In this document: positions 25,612 through 34,205 of the stretch, in pieces
Numbering within the stretch: position 1 is the first letter of the stretch
Layout of the letters: each line of letters opens with the position of its first letter
Origin: Chitinophaga pinensis
Lineage (GTDB): Bacteria > Bacteroidota > Bacteroidia > Chitinophagales > Chitinophagaceae
Assembly (NCBI RefSeq): GCF_007896845.1
Contig: NZ_VOHS01000009.1
Location: forward strand, 124,001 to 188,000
Length of the DNA: 64,000 nucleotides
Direction of reading: 5' to 3'
Notes under the pieces: model-generated
Databases searched by the model: none
The model's input: only the letters and a program-made list of their open reading frames with translations
What the model was told of the DNA's origin: nothing
Made by a program: the position numbers and the translations under genes

Positions 25612-27015
25612 TTACTGGTGTTTATGCGGGAGTTCCACCGTAAATGTGGTGCCTTCGCCCAGTATAGAGCTGGCAGATATCTGTCCTTTGTGTAAGAGTG
25701 CGATCCTTTTGCAGATGGAAAGGCCGAGGCCATGACCGCGTACCTGATGGGAATTAGAGCCCCGGTAGAAAGGTTCGAATACTTTGGCCAGTTCGGCGGT
25801 AGGAATACCGATACCATTATCGATTACCTGTACTTGTATAGCGCTGTCAGTGAAGTCGATAGTTACTGACACGGTGTTGTCTTTTGAGAATTTAAGGGCA
25901 TTATCCAGCAGGTTCAGGAACAGGACTTTCAGCAGGCTTTCATTGCCTTCGCAGGTCAGTTCAGTATCCTGTTCAGGTACTTTCAGGAAGCTGATGTCTA
26001 TACGGGGAGACTTTTGTGGTTCAGTTCCCTGAGTAGCCGGTGCGTGTTTGAGTTTGATCAGATTGCCCATATCCAGCATCAGTTCGTCAATTCTGACTTC
26101 AGAAAAGACAAACTGCTGTTCGTCCAGTCCGGATTGAGCCAGCTGGAGCAGTCCGTTACTCAGGTCGGAGAGATGTTGCGCGTCTTCCAGTACGGAATTG
26201 AGGACATCAACATATATCTCCTTTTCTCTTTCTTTGGATAGTGCTACCTGTAGCTGACTGATGATGGATGCCAGCGGTGTTCTCAGTTCGTGTGAGGCAT
26301 TACTCACAAAACTCTTTTGCAGGTCAAATGCGTTACTGAGGCGGATCAGCATGGTGTTGAAGTTTGCACCCAGCTGTGCGATCTCGTCTTTGCCTTTGGC
26401 ATCGACCGTCATACCCTGAAGGTTATTGGCGTTGATGGTCTGTACCTGTTCCACCAGCTTATCAATCGGCTGTACCATCCGGCCGGCAAAGAAATACCCA
26501 ATAATGACAAGTAATATAATAGCGACGACAATCTCAATGATGAGGATCTGACGGAGGTTCTGCAGGTTCTGGAAACCGTATTTATCAAAAGAGGTGACCA
26601 ATACAATGAGGGAGACGGAGCCTTCGGTGTAGTATACACCAACCAGTTCACCGTTATCACGTTCATGACTATATTCTCCGTTCTTTTTAATATAATCCAG
26701 CAGGCGGCGGGGGGTACGGATAGCCGTATCCTTTACATTGGAGTATACGAGGTCATAAGACGGATTGTATACCAGAATGGTTTCTTTGTAAAGGTCCTGA
26801 AAGGTGGTTTTATCCAGTTTCCGCAGCAGGTCTACCTTGACGCGGTCATCTTCTATAATGACGTTGGCAATGGAGCGGGCACGGTATTCCAGACGTTCCA
26901 GATATTCCGCTTTACGGGATTGCGCAGAGAAGTAATAAGCCAGAATAGCAAAGGTGTTCAGCAGTACGAATGCTGAAATTGAGTAGGAGAGCGCTATTTT
27001 ATATTTTATTTTCAC
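25612..27015 (-). CDS. Membrane sensor histidine kinase, CusS/CzcS-like organisation
   Basis: A 467-residue kinase. TM1 (about 9-29), a periplasmic sensor loop (about 30-155), TM2 (about 157-177), HAMP (about 178-230), HisKA (about 232-300) with phospho-acceptor His242 in SNASHELRTPL, and a HATPase domain (about 350-465) with N box NLLDNALKF, G1 DNGIGIP and G2 GHGLGLSIC. The layout matches metal or cell-envelope sensors. Its ATG overlaps the end of the response-regulator gene by 4 nt, so they are translationally coupled. The mini-adaptor follows 97 bp downstream. The signal is unknown, with metal or envelope stress possible. Confidence 0.93.
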   Translation of the reverse strand: MKIKYKIALSYSISAFVLLNTFAILAYYFSAQSRKAEYLERLEYRARSIANVIIEDDRVKVDLLRKLDKTTFQDLYKETILVYNPSYDLVYSNVKDTAIRTPRRLLDYIKKNGEYSHERDNGELVGVYYTEGSVSLIVLVTSFDKYGFQNLQNLRQILIIEIVVAIILLVIIGYFFAGRMVQPIDKLVEQVQTINANNLQGMTVDAKGKDEIAQLGANFNTMLIRLSNAFDLQKSFVSNASHELRTPLASIISQLQVALSKEREKEIYVDVLNSVLEDAQHLSDLSNGLLQLAQSGLDEQQFVFSEVRIDELMLDMGNLIKLKHAPATQGTEPQKSPRIDISFLKVPEQDTELTCEGNESLLKVLFLNLLDNALKFSKDNTVSVTIDFTDSAIQVQVIDNGIGIPTAELAKVFEPFYRGSNSHQVRGHGLGLSICKRIALLHKGQISASSILGEGTTFTVELPHKHQ

Positions 27016-27698
27016 TCTTCGGCGAGGTAGTATCCCATTCCTGTTTTGGTGTGCAGGAGCTTATTATCAAAATCTTTGTCGATCTTTTTACGGAGGAAGT
27101 TCATGTATACTTCGATGACGTTGGTACCGGTATCGAAGTCGATATCCCATACTTTCTCGGCAATGACCAATTTAGAGATTACCTTTCCTTTATGGAGGGC
27201 CAGGAATTCCAGCAGCTGGTATTCTTTGGCTGTCAGCGCGATCTTTTTACCCGCACGGGTCACTTCTTTTTTCTCACGGTCTATCTCAAGGTCACCGATA
27301 ATGATCTTATACTGATTATTTTCCTGTACTTCTGAGCCGGCGCGTTTGAGGAATACCCTGATACGTGCCATCAGTTCTCTGAAGTCGAAGGGTTTTACCA
27401 GATAATCATCTGCGCCCAGTTCGAAGGCCTGCATTTTATCATCCATACCACCGAGGGCGGTCAGCATAATAATAGGGATGGCGTTGTTTTTACGGCGGAT
27501 CACTTCGCATACTTCGTATCCGTTAGCATGAGGGAGGTTCAGGTCGAGGATAACCAGGTCATAGTTATTACTGGCGGCGAGGCTTTTGCCCATACGGCCG
27601 TCATAGGCAACGTCTACTTCAAAGCCATTCTCTTCCAATCCCTTTTTTACGGTATTAGCCACTTTGATTTCGTCTTCAACTACGAGTATGCGCTGCAT
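27012..27698 (-). CDS. OmpR/PhoB-family response regulator
   Basis: A 228-residue regulator with an N-terminal receiver (about 1-118; acidic DE at 9-10, phospho-acceptor Asp52 in LDLNLP, Lys102 in KPF) and a C-terminal winged helix (about 130-226; GDLEIDREKKEV, LTAKEYQLLEFLA, TGMGYYL). It binds DNA after phosphorylation by the kinase encoded next, overlapping it by 4 nt. Target genes are not readable here, but the downstream mini-adaptor is a natural candidate. A large hairpin lies upstream of its start. Confidence 0.95.
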   Translation of the reverse strand: MQRILVVEDEIKVANTVKKGLEENGFEVDVAYDGRMGKSLAASNNYDLVILDLNLPHANGYEVCEVIRRKNNAIPIIMLTALGGMDDKMQAFELGADDYLVKPFDFRELMARIRVFLKRAGSEVQENNQYKIIIGDLEIDREKKEVTRAGKKIALTAKEYQLLEFLALHKGKVISKLVIAEKVWDIDFDTGTNVIEVYMNFLRKKIDKDFDNKLLHTKTGMGYYLAEE

Positions 27699-27805
27699 AA
27701 TATTAATATGTTTCTCCGGCCTGAAGATACGAGTTTGCTTTCAGTATCGGTTGTCCGGGTTGCGGTTAAAGCTGTCAGTTTTGTCGTTGTTGGTTAAAAC
27801 TGACA

Positions 27806-27855
27806 CCGGGAAGTAAATATTCAGGGGTTTAAGCCCTTTCATATTTACTTCCCGG
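27806..27855. repeat. Long perfect hairpin between ABC-F gene and response regulator
   Basis: A 15-bp perfect inverted repeat (27806-27820 with 27841-27855) encloses a 20-nt loop that can itself pair as GGG/CCC. It lies 66 nt beyond the ABC-F C-terminal stop and about 108 nt before the regulator start. A transcription terminator for the ABC-F message is the simplest reading; a regulatory role is also possible. Confidence 0.55.
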
Positions 27856-27920
27856 CGGGTATGAAGATAATGAATACTTTATGCCGGACGGTAGGCGGTC
27901 TGGTATTCATCCTGCTGTAA

Positions 27921-28265
27921 TTATTCCAGTTCCATCAGTATTTCGAACACTTTCTCATACTCTTCAGTTGCCTGTTTCAGTTCTTTTCCAAGCTGATTAT
28001 ATTCGGCTTCCAGCTGCTGGAACTTTTTCCTGTCGGCATATATATCAGGATTGTTCATGGCAGTTTCGATGGTCACTTTTTTCTCATTCAGTTTGGCCAG
28101 TTGTTCTTCCAGTTGCTGGAACTGACGTTTGTATTTCTGTAGTTCCTTTTGTTTTTCTTTGTCAAAAGGTACGTTTTTCTGTTGAGTATCAGTTTTGGCG
28201 TTGTTCTTATTACCGGAATTGTTGTTGTTATTATTGTTATTCGCTGGTCGCTCTGTCTTTACTTC
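27921..28265 (-). CDS. C-terminal coiled-coil domain of the ABC-F protein, encoded in the -1 frame
   Basis: This frame continues directly from the A9 tract at 28266-28274 in the -1 frame. It encodes about 114 residues: a Lys/Glu start, an eight-Asn run, then a coiled-coil-like stretch with QQLEEQLAKLNEKK and FQQLEAEYNQLGKE, ending EILMELE. This is the C-terminal arm expected of full-length Bacteroidota ABC-F proteins (usually about 640-660 residues). It has no good start codon of its own. It is therefore read by frameshifting, by transcriptional slippage, or only if the true sequence has ten A residues. It is not a separate gene. Confidence 0.75.
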   Translation of the reverse strand, partial: EVKTERPANNNNNNNNSGNKNNAKTDTQQKNVPFDKEKQKELQKYKRQFQQLEEQLAKLNEKKVTIETAMNNPDIYADRKKFQQLEAEYNQLGKELKQATEEYEKVFEILMELE

Positions 28266-29917
28266 TTTTTTTTTGACTCGTTGGCATTTTTATCGCCGGC
28301 AGCGAGTTTAGCCGCATCTGCCTGACGTTTTTTGAATTCTTCCCATTCAGTGTAGGTGCCTTTGAATTCTTTAATCTCGCCGTCAACGATTTCCCAGATC
28401 TTGTTGGCGGTCTGGCTTACGAAGTAACGGTCGTGCGATACGAGTACATAGGTACCATCATATTGGGCCAATGCGTCAATCAGCATCTGTACGGAGTTCA
28501 TATCCAGGTGGTTCGTCGGCTCATCGAGCAGCAGGAAGTTTGCCTGACTGATGATTGTTTTAGCCAGTGCCACACGTGCTTTTTCACCTCCGGACAGGAT
28601 CTTGATCCTTTTATATACATCGTCTCCGGTGAAGAGGAAGCAACCCAGCAGGGCGCGAAGTTCAACTTCTGTACGACCGCTACCGAAGTTTTTCAGTTCG
28701 TCGAGGATCTCACTGTTCAGGTCAAGGCTTTCCAGCTGGTGCTGTGCATAGAAGCTTTGTACGACGTTGTGACCGCCGATACGTTCACCTTCCATGGGTT
28801 CAACGCCGGCTATTACACGCAGCAGGGTGGATTTACCTTTACCATTCGCACCGATGAGGGCGATTTTATCACCACGGTTGATCTCTGCGCTGGCATTTTC
28901 GAGAATGGTCAGATTACCAAAGCGTTTGGTAACGTTATTAAGTGTGGTAATGATCTTACCCGGCATTTTATCGGGGGTAAAGTTGATACGGATCTTGGAA
29001 GGACCGTTATCAACCTGTTCCACTCTTTCGAGTCTGTCGAGGCGTTTGGCAATACTTTGTGCCTGTGCAGCTTTGGAAGCTTTCGCTTTAAAGCGCTCGA
29101 TGAAACGTTCCTGCTGGCGGATGTAATCCTGCTGGTTTTCATAAGCACGTTGCTGCATTTCACGGCGCAGGTCTTTTTCCTGTTCGTAGTCTTCGTAGTT
29201 ACCGGTATAGTGGTGTAACTGTTGCTGATAGAGTTCTACGATCTTGTTCACCATTCTGTCCAGGAAGAAACGGTCGTGCGATACGATAATCACGGCGCCG
29301 TTGTAGCCGAGGAGGTATTTCTCCAGCCATTCGATGGAAGGGAGGTCAAGGTGGTTGGTCGGCTCATCGAGCATGAGTACATCCGGCTGTTGCAGGATCA
29401 GTTTTGCCAGGAGTACGCGCATACGCCAACCTCCGGAGAACTGGCTGTAGGGACGTTCGAGATCGGCGGTGGAAAAGCCGAGGCCTTCCAGTACCTGAGC
29501 GGTTTTATGCCGCATATTATAACCGTCGAGGGCTTCAAATTCATGGAGCTTGTCGGCATATTCCATGAGCAGGGCTTCTGCTTCATTGGTTTCCAGTTCG
29601 AGAGTGATACGCTCAATGTCTTTTTCCAGTTTGAGGGCGGCCTCAAAAGCTGTCATGCCCACATTCAGGATAGATTCATCAGATTCAAAACTGAGGAGAT
29701 CCTGATTAAAGAATCCGAGTGAGAGGTTTTTAATCTTGTTTACGCTACCTTTTGAAACGGTGTATTCACCATTGATGACACGCAGAATGGTAGATTTTCC
29801 GGTTCCGTTCAATCCGATCAGACCTACGCGGTCTCCCGGTACAATGTGCCATGAAGCATCTTCAACAATGGCCCTTGCGCCAAACTCAAAAGTGATATCC
29901 TGTAGTGCTATCAGCAT
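28259..29917 (-). CDS. ABC-F family ATPase (frame 0 product, ends at the slippery tract)
   Basis: About 552 residues with two ABC ATPase domains and no membrane spans. Domain 1: Walker A GLNGTGKST (about 35-43), signature SGGWRMR, Walker B LMLDEPTNHLD. Domain 2: GANGKGKST, signature LSGGEKAR, LLLDEPTNHLD. The linker between them is rich in charged residues (QQERFIERFKAKASKAAQAQ). ABC-F proteins act on the ribosome as translation factors or antibiotic-resistance proteins, and the housekeeping type (Uup/EttA-like) fits best. The frame 0 stop follows the A9 tract, so alone it lacks the C-terminal coiled coil, which continues in the -1 frame to 27921. The start is ATG giving MLIALQDITFEF, with an ATG two codons upstream. 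A consensus promoter -7 lies at 29940-29947. Confidence 0.92.
   Translation of the reverse strand: MLIALQDITFEFGARAIVEDASWHIVPGDRVGLIGLNGTGKSTILRVINGEYTVSKGSVNKIKNLSLGFFNQDLLSFESDESILNVGMTAFEAALKLEKDIERITLELETNEAEALLMEYADKLHEFEALDGYNMRHKTAQVLEGLGFSTADLERPYSQFSGGWRMRVLLAKLILQQPDVLMLDEPTNHLDLPSIEWLEKYLLGYNGAVIIVSHDRFFLDRMVNKIVELYQQQLHHYTGNYEDYEQEKDLRREMQQRAYENQQDYIRQQERFIERFKAKASKAAQAQSIAKRLDRLERVEQVDNGPSKIRINFTPDKMPGKIITTLNNVTKRFGNLTILENASAEINRGDKIALIGANGKGKSTLLRVIAGVEPMEGERIGGHNVVQSFYAQHQLESLDLNSEILDELKNFGSGRTEVELRALLGCFLFTGDDVYKRIKILSGGEKARVALAKTIISQANFLLLDEPTNHLDMNSVQMLIDALAQYDGTYVLVSHDRYFVSQTANKIWEIVDGEIKEFKGTYTEWEEFKKRQADAAKLAAGDKNANESKKKK
28265..28274 (-). other. A9 slippery tract with A-AAA-AAG heptamer in the ABC-F gene
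   Basis: On the minus strand nine A residues are followed by G. Frame 0 reads TCA AAA AAA AAG AAG TAA, so the tract ends in the canonical -1 slippery heptamer A-AAA-AAG, the same heptamer used in E. coli dnaX. A -1 slip joins frame 0 to the coiled-coil frame beginning GAA GTA AAG. I see no strong stimulatory stem-loop after it. The alternatives are RNA polymerase slippage on A9 or a one-base error in the homopolymer. Confidence 0.7.
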
Positions 29918-29939
29918 GTGCAAATTTAATTGAGAGGTG

Positions 29940-29947
29940 CAAAGTTA
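29940..29947 (-). promoter_or_regulatory. Promoter -7 element of the ABC-F gene
   Basis: Minus strand TAACTTTG is an exact match to TAnnTTTG, 22 nt before the ATG at 29917. Confidence 0.6.
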
Positions 29948-30002
29948 GTGCTTTTCGGGGAGAGTCCCTAGGGGTGAAGGCACTTCTATCGACTGATTCG
30001 AT

Positions 30003-30010
30003 TATCTTTG
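30003..30010 (+). promoter_or_regulatory. Promoter -7 element of the DUF3347 lipoprotein gene
   Basis: TATCTTTG is an exact consensus match, 21 nt before the ATG. No clear -33 TTTG is seen. Confidence 0.5.
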
Positions 30011-30031
30011 GAGCCAAAAGTGAAATAAAAC

Positions 30032-30595
30032 ATGAGGTCAGCTATATTTCTGGTTATCATCGCGTTCTTTGCCTGTAATGAATCTGTTAAGAAATCACCT
30101 GCCGGAGACGCAGCACAGGAGCACCTGAAGGCGCCGTATGCTGCACAATTTTATGACTCTCTGAAGGTAACGATGGATGCTTATTATGACCTGACCGATG
30201 GTTTTTCTCAGGGAAATGCGACCTATGTTAACAAATGGTCAGCAATTCTGAAACAGCATGTTGACAGTCTGCCGTTACAGGCATTACAGATGGATGCTGT
30301 AAAACTGGAGGCGATCCGTAGTACAACCGGTAGTATCAGTGCGGATCTGGCGGGCGTGTTGGGAGAGCAGGATATGGAGGAGAAGAGGGCCGGTTTCGGG
30401 ATGGTGTCTGACATGTTGTATGATATTATTCAGGCGACGGGACTGAAAGGGAACACGATTTACCGGCAGTATTGCCCGATGGCATTTAATGACCGCGGTG
30501 CGTATTGGATGAGTAAAAGCAGTAAATTACAGAATCCCTTTTTCGGTAACGGAATGCTGGGTTGTGTGGAGGTTACGGACAGTTTAAGTTATTAA
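30032..30595 (+). CDS. DUF3347-type lipoprotein, possible metal-binding
   Basis: A 187-residue lipoprotein (signal with lipobox FFAC, Cys15). It resembles DUF3347 proteins. A helical N-terminal half (AAQFYDSLKVTMDAYYDLTDG) is followed by a Cys/Met-containing C-terminus with YCPMAFNDRGAYWMS and FFGNGMLGCVEV. This Cys/Met motif, shared with domains attached to Cu/Ag efflux adaptors, suggests binding of a soft metal ion in the periplasm. That role is family-based inference. It stands alone, divergent from the ABC-F gene and upstream of thrS. Confidence 0.75.
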   Translation: MRSAIFLVIIAFFACNESVKKSPAGDAAQEHLKAPYAAQFYDSLKVTMDAYYDLTDGFSQGNATYVNKWSAILKQHVDSLPLQALQMDAVKLEAIRSTTGSISADLAGVLGEQDMEEKRAGFGMVSDMLYDIIQATGLKGNTIYRQYCPMAFNDRGAYWMSKSSKLQNPFFGNGMLGCVEVTDSLSY

Positions 30596-30750
30596 ACTTT
30601 ACACATGAGGTAAGAATGCAGTGAGGGCCATTACATTTGATATACAAAAATGCCGTCATTTTTCTTAACTTCGCAAGCCGATTTTATAGGCTATTTAAAA
30701 TCAATATAAAAGCAAACAGCAATCAGCTGTAGAATAACAGCTCAAATCGT

Positions 30751-32691
30751 ATGATCAACATTACATTACCGGATGGCGCAGTTCGTCAGTATGAAGCAGG
30801 AGTAACTGCAATGGATGTTGCCAAATCCATCAGCGAAGGATTGGCAAGAAAAGTTTTGGCCGCAAAATTTAATGGCGAGGTGACGGATGCGTCCCGCCCC
30901 ATTACAACGGATGGCACGCTGCAGCTATTGACATGGAACGATACGGACGGTAAATCTACCATGTGGCACTCTTCTGCCCACCTCATGGCGGAAGCACTGG
31001 AAGCCCTGTATCCCGGAGTGAAATTAGGTATCGGACCTGCTATTGAAAACGGGTTCTATTACGATATTGACCTTGGTGGACGCAGCATTTCAGAAGAGGA
31101 TCTGCAGAAGATCGGTGATAAGATGGCTGAACTGGCTAAAAAGAACAGTGTCTATGAGCGTCGTGACGTGAGCAAAGCTGAAGCAGAAAAATATTTCACT
31201 GAGAAGAATGATGAGTACAAGCTGGAACTGATCAGGGACCTGCAGGATGGTACTATCACTTTCTATACACAAGGTAACTTTACGGACCTGTGTCGTGGAC
31301 CACACATCCCGAACACCGGTTTTATCAAAGCTATCAAGCTGACCAACATTGCCGGCGCTTACTGGCGTGGTAATGAGAAGAACAAGATGCTGACCCGTAT
31401 CTATGGTATCACTTTCCCTACACAGAAGGAGCTGGATGATTATCTGCACCTTGTGGAAGAGGCGAAAAAACGTGACCACCGTAAACTGGGTAAAGAACTG
31501 GAACTGTTCACTTTCTCTGAAAAAGTAGGCCTTGGTCTTCCTTTATGGCTGCCAAAAGGTGCTATGCTGCGTGAACGCCTGCAAAGCTTCCTGCAGAAAG
31601 CTCAGATCGAAAGTGGTTATATGCCGGTGGTAACGCCGCATATCGGTAACAAAAACCTGTACATCACTTCCGGTCACTACGAGAAATATGGTAAAGACAG
31701 TTTCCAGCCGATCCATACACCTGAAGAAGGTGAGGAGTTCATGCTGAAACCGATGAACTGTCCGCACCACTGTGAGATCTATAAATCCAGTCCGAAAAGT
31801 TATAAAGACCTGCCGGTACGTTTCGCAGAATTCGGTACAGTATACCGTTATGAGCAGCATGGTGAACTCCATGGTCTGACCCGCGTACGTGGATTTACTC
31901 AGGATGATGCGCACCTTTTCTGCCGTCCTGACCAGGTAAAAGAAGAATTCTGTAAAGTAATCGACCTCGTACTGTATGTGTTCAACAGTCTGAATTTCAC
32001 CGATTATACCGCTCAGATCTCCCTGCGTGATCAGGAAGACAGGGCTAAATACATCGGTAGCGATGAAAACTGGAACCTCGCGGAACAGGCGATTATTGAA
32101 TCTGCAGCTGAGAAAGGCCTGAAAACTGTAGTAGAGTACGGTGAGGCGGCGTTCTACGGACCAAAACTGGACTTCATGGTGAAAGACGCCCTCGGCCGTA
32201 AATGGCAGCTGGGTACTATCCAGGTGGACTATAACCTGCCAGAGCGTTTCGAACTGGAGTATGTAGGTGCTGATAATCAGAAACATCGCCCTGTAATGAT
32301 CCATCGTGCACCATTCGGTTCACTGGAACGTTTCATTGCGGTACTGATCGAACACTGTGGCGGTAAATTCCCTCTGTGGCTGACGCCGACTCAGGTGAAA
32401 ATCCTGCCAATCAGTGATAAGAACCAGGAATATGCAGAAAAAGTAGCAGAATTGCTGAAAAATGTTGAAATTCGCGCAGAAATTGATGATCGTAGCGAGA
32501 AAATAGGGAAGAAGATCAGGGAAACTGAACTTGCAAAAATACCTTATATGCTCGTTATCGGTGAAAAGGAAGCTGCTGAAAGCAAAGTCGCAGTACGCAG
32601 ACAAGCAAAAGGCGACCTCGGCTCGATGGACATTGATCAATTCATTGCTCTTGTAAAAGAGGAAGTAGTTAGCAGAAAACCGTTCGAATAA
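30751..32691 (+). CDS. thrS: Threonyl-tRNA synthetase
   Basis: A 646-residue full-length enzyme. TGS domain (about 1-62), SAD editing domain (about 64-230, [13 protein letters not shown] and [12 protein letters not shown]), class II core (about 250-540) with the zinc-ligand segment [11 protein letters not shown], motif 2 [22 protein letters not shown], motif 3 [11 protein letters not shown], and the anticodon-binding domain (about 545-640, [14 protein letters not shown]). It charges tRNA-Thr in the cytoplasm. infC follows 207 bp downstream with a structured leader between, the usual thrS-infC order. A -7-like TAACTTCG at 30666-30673 may be the promoter. Confidence 0.98.
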   Translation: MINITLPDGAVRQYEAGVTAMDVAKSISEGLARKVLAAKFNGEVTDASRPITTDGTLQLLTWNDTDGKSTMWHSSAHLMAEALEALYPGVKLGIGPAIENGFYYDIDLGGRSISEEDLQKIGDKMAELAKKNSVYERRDVSKAEAEKYFTEKNDEYKLELIRDLQDGTITFYTQGNFTDLCRGPHIPNTGFIKAIKLTNIAGAYWRGNEKNKMLTRIYGITFPTQKELDDYLHLVEEAKKRDHRKLGKELELFTFSEKVGLGLPLWLPKGAMLRERLQSFLQKAQIESGYMPVVTPHIGNKNLYITSGHYEKYGKDSFQPIHTPEEGEEFMLKPMNCPHHCEIYKSSPKSYKDLPVRFAEFGTVYRYEQHGELHGLTRVRGFTQDDAHLFCRPDQVKEEFCKVIDLVLYVFNSLNFTDYTAQISLRDQEDRAKYIGSDENWNLAEQAIIESAAEKGLKTVVEYGEAAFYGPKLDFMVKDALGRKWQLGTIQVDYNLPERFELEYVGADNQKHRPVMIHRAPFGSLERFIAVLIEHCGGKFPLWLTPTQVKILPISDKNQEYAEKVAELLKNVEIRAEIDDRSEKIGKKIRETELAKIPYMLVIGEKEAAESKVAVRRQAKGDLGSMDIDQFIALVKEEVVSRKPFE

Positions 32692-32769
32692 TTCAATTCT
32701 ATACAAAAGATCATAAAATATATTTTTAACTAATTGAACTTTTGTATTTTCGGGTACGTTAATTGCTTT

Positions 32770-32853
32770 ATAGTCCATAGATTACAGATGACTGTCTGCG
32801 GATTCAGATCACCCGCCGGGCGACCAATCTCAAAGACGCTGTTCGTGGACTAT
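32770..32853 (+). promoter_or_regulatory. Structured leader upstream of infC (candidate cis-regulatory RNA)
   Basis: An outer 8-bp stem (ATAGTCCA at 32770-32777 with TGGACTAT at 32846-32853) encloses a smaller hairpin (CAGA/TCTG at 32785-32798) and a GC-rich hairpin around CCCGCCGGGCG. This branched shape in the thrS-infC gap is reminiscent of ribosomal-protein leaders that regulate IF3-L35-L20 operons elsewhere. I cannot assign it to a known Rfam family from sequence alone. Confidence 0.45.
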
Positions 32854-32898
32854 GGACCACATACTGACAATTATTAATTAGTAACTTTATTTTTTTTA

Positions 32899-33603
32899 AT
32901 GCCACAAGGACCCAGACCAAGTTTTAACAGTAACAATCCCAACAGGGGTAGAAATCCTAACTTTCGCAGAGAACAACAGCAAGAGCACCGCACGAACAGA
33001 ATGATTCGTGTGCCTGAGGTGCGATTGGTAGGTGAAAACATTGAGGTTGGGGTATATCGTACAGAGGAAGCCCTGCGCATGGCAGAAGAGCAGGGGCTGG
33101 ATCTGGTTGAGATTTCCCCTAATGCCGTACCTCCGGTATGCCGTATCATCGACTATAACAAATTCCTCTACGAGAAGAAGAAGAAGGAAAAAGAGATGAA
33201 GGCGAAAGCTCATAAGAGCGAGGTGAAAGAAATTCGTTTTACGCCAAATACAGATGACCATGACTTCGATTTCAAGGCAAAACATGCGGAGAAATTCCTG
33301 AAGGATGGTAACAAGGTAAAAACATATGTACAGTTCAAGGGTCGTGCGATCATGTTTAAAGAACGTGGTGAGCTGATTCTGCTGAAGTTCGCTGAAAGGC
33401 TGGCTGAAGTAGGCGCCCTCGAAGGTATGCCAACGATGGAAGGTAAACGCATGATTGCGATCTTCGCACCTAAGAGTGCCAAGAAGAAATCTGATGGACC
33501 AAAAGAAGACCGTCCAAAAGATGATCGTCCGAGAGAAGATCGCCCTCAGCAACCAAGAGAGCCGCGTCCAGCGCCTACTCCATCTGAAGGTAAACCTGAG
33601 TAA
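32899..33603 (+). CDS. infC: Translation initiation factor IF-3
   Basis: 234 residues. The N-terminal domain (about 30-105) contains RMIRVPEVRLVGENIEVG and EQGLDLVEISPNAVPPVCRI(I)DY, and the C-terminal domain (about 115-200) contains KEIRFTPNTDDHDFDFK and VQFKGRAIMFKERGE. The family core is extended by an N-terminal basic Asn/Arg tail (about 33 residues) and a C-terminal Lys/Asp/Pro-rich tail (DRPKDDRPREDRP). Both are common in Bacteroidota IF-3. It starts with ATG, not the AUU used in E. coli. It is followed by a terminator instead of rpmI-rplT, which are 17 kb away on the other strand. Confidence 0.96.
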   Translation: MPQGPRPSFNSNNPNRGRNPNFRREQQQEHRTNRMIRVPEVRLVGENIEVGVYRTEEALRMAEEQGLDLVEISPNAVPPVCRIIDYNKFLYEKKKKEKEMKAKAHKSEVKEIRFTPNTDDHDFDFKAKHAEKFLKDGNKVKTYVQFKGRAIMFKERGELILLKFAERLAEVGALEGMPTMEGKRMIAIFAPKSAKKKSDGPKEDRPKDDRPREDRPQQPREPRPAPTPSEGKPE

Positions 33604-33649
33604 TAGGAACTTAATCCGCTTTATTTACTTGGTGCAATTATATCGAATG

Positions 33650-33678
33650 AACCCGGGACCTGTGTTCCGGGTTTTTTT
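33650..33678 (+). terminator. infC terminator
   Basis: A 7-bp stem AACCCGG/CCGGGTT with a 10-nt loop, followed by T7. Confidence 0.85.
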
Positions 33679-33793
33679 GTTTGTAGTCCTCCTTACTATT
33701 TCCTCCATATAGTCACAGATAGGGAATACTTATGTTTAACAACAGATAAATCAAATACCCAAATTCATTATATTGGGTAAGTTTTGACACAAT

Positions 33794-34198
33794 ATGCAGG
33801 AAAAAATCATTTGTTTTTTAATTGACGACGACGACGACGACCAGGAAATTTTTGCCCTGGCACTTAGCTCGATAGACACGGATATTACTTGCGTCACTGC
33901 AAATGACGGAATCGAAGCGCTGAACAAATTGAATATTGACAGTGACTTCCTGCCTGACTTTATTTTCCTTGACCTGAATATGGTACGGATGAACGGGAGG
34001 GAATGCCTGACCGAAATAAGAAAACTGCCACGCCTGAAAGAGACGCCCGTAATTATATACTCCACTTCCTCTGAGCAGAAAGATATCACTGAAACAAAGC
34101 AGTTAGGAGCCACTGATTATATCATAAAGCCTCCCAGCATCTCTATACTTGTCAAAAGATTGGAGCAAGTTTTGAGAAGTAGAACAAAGACGATTTAG
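33794..34198 (+). CDS. Stand-alone receiver-domain response regulator
   Basis: A 134-residue single receiver domain with no output domain. The acidic pocket is a run of six Asp (LIDDDDDDQEIF, encoded by tandem GAC codons), the phospho-acceptor is Asp60 in IFLDLNM, and the Lys lies in YIIKPPS. This is the CheY-like class often working in phosphorelays. It lies 7 nt before the large hybrid kinase and is almost certainly its partner by co-expression. Confidence 0.93.
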   Translation: MQEKIICFLIDDDDDDQEIFALALSSIDTDITCVTANDGIEALNKLNIDSDFLPDFIFLDLNMVRMNGRECLTEIRKLPRLKETPVIIYSTSSEQKDITETKQLGATDYIIKPPSISILVKRLEQVLRSRTKTI

Positions 34199-34205
34199 AT
34201 ACTTT

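Noticed and set aside
27921..28265. Treating the C-terminal coiled coil as a separate gene or calling the ABC-F a pseudogene
   Set aside because: The segment has no start of its own and meets frame 0 exactly at a canonical slippery site. Frame 0 still contains both complete ATPase domains, so a broken gene is not the best reading.
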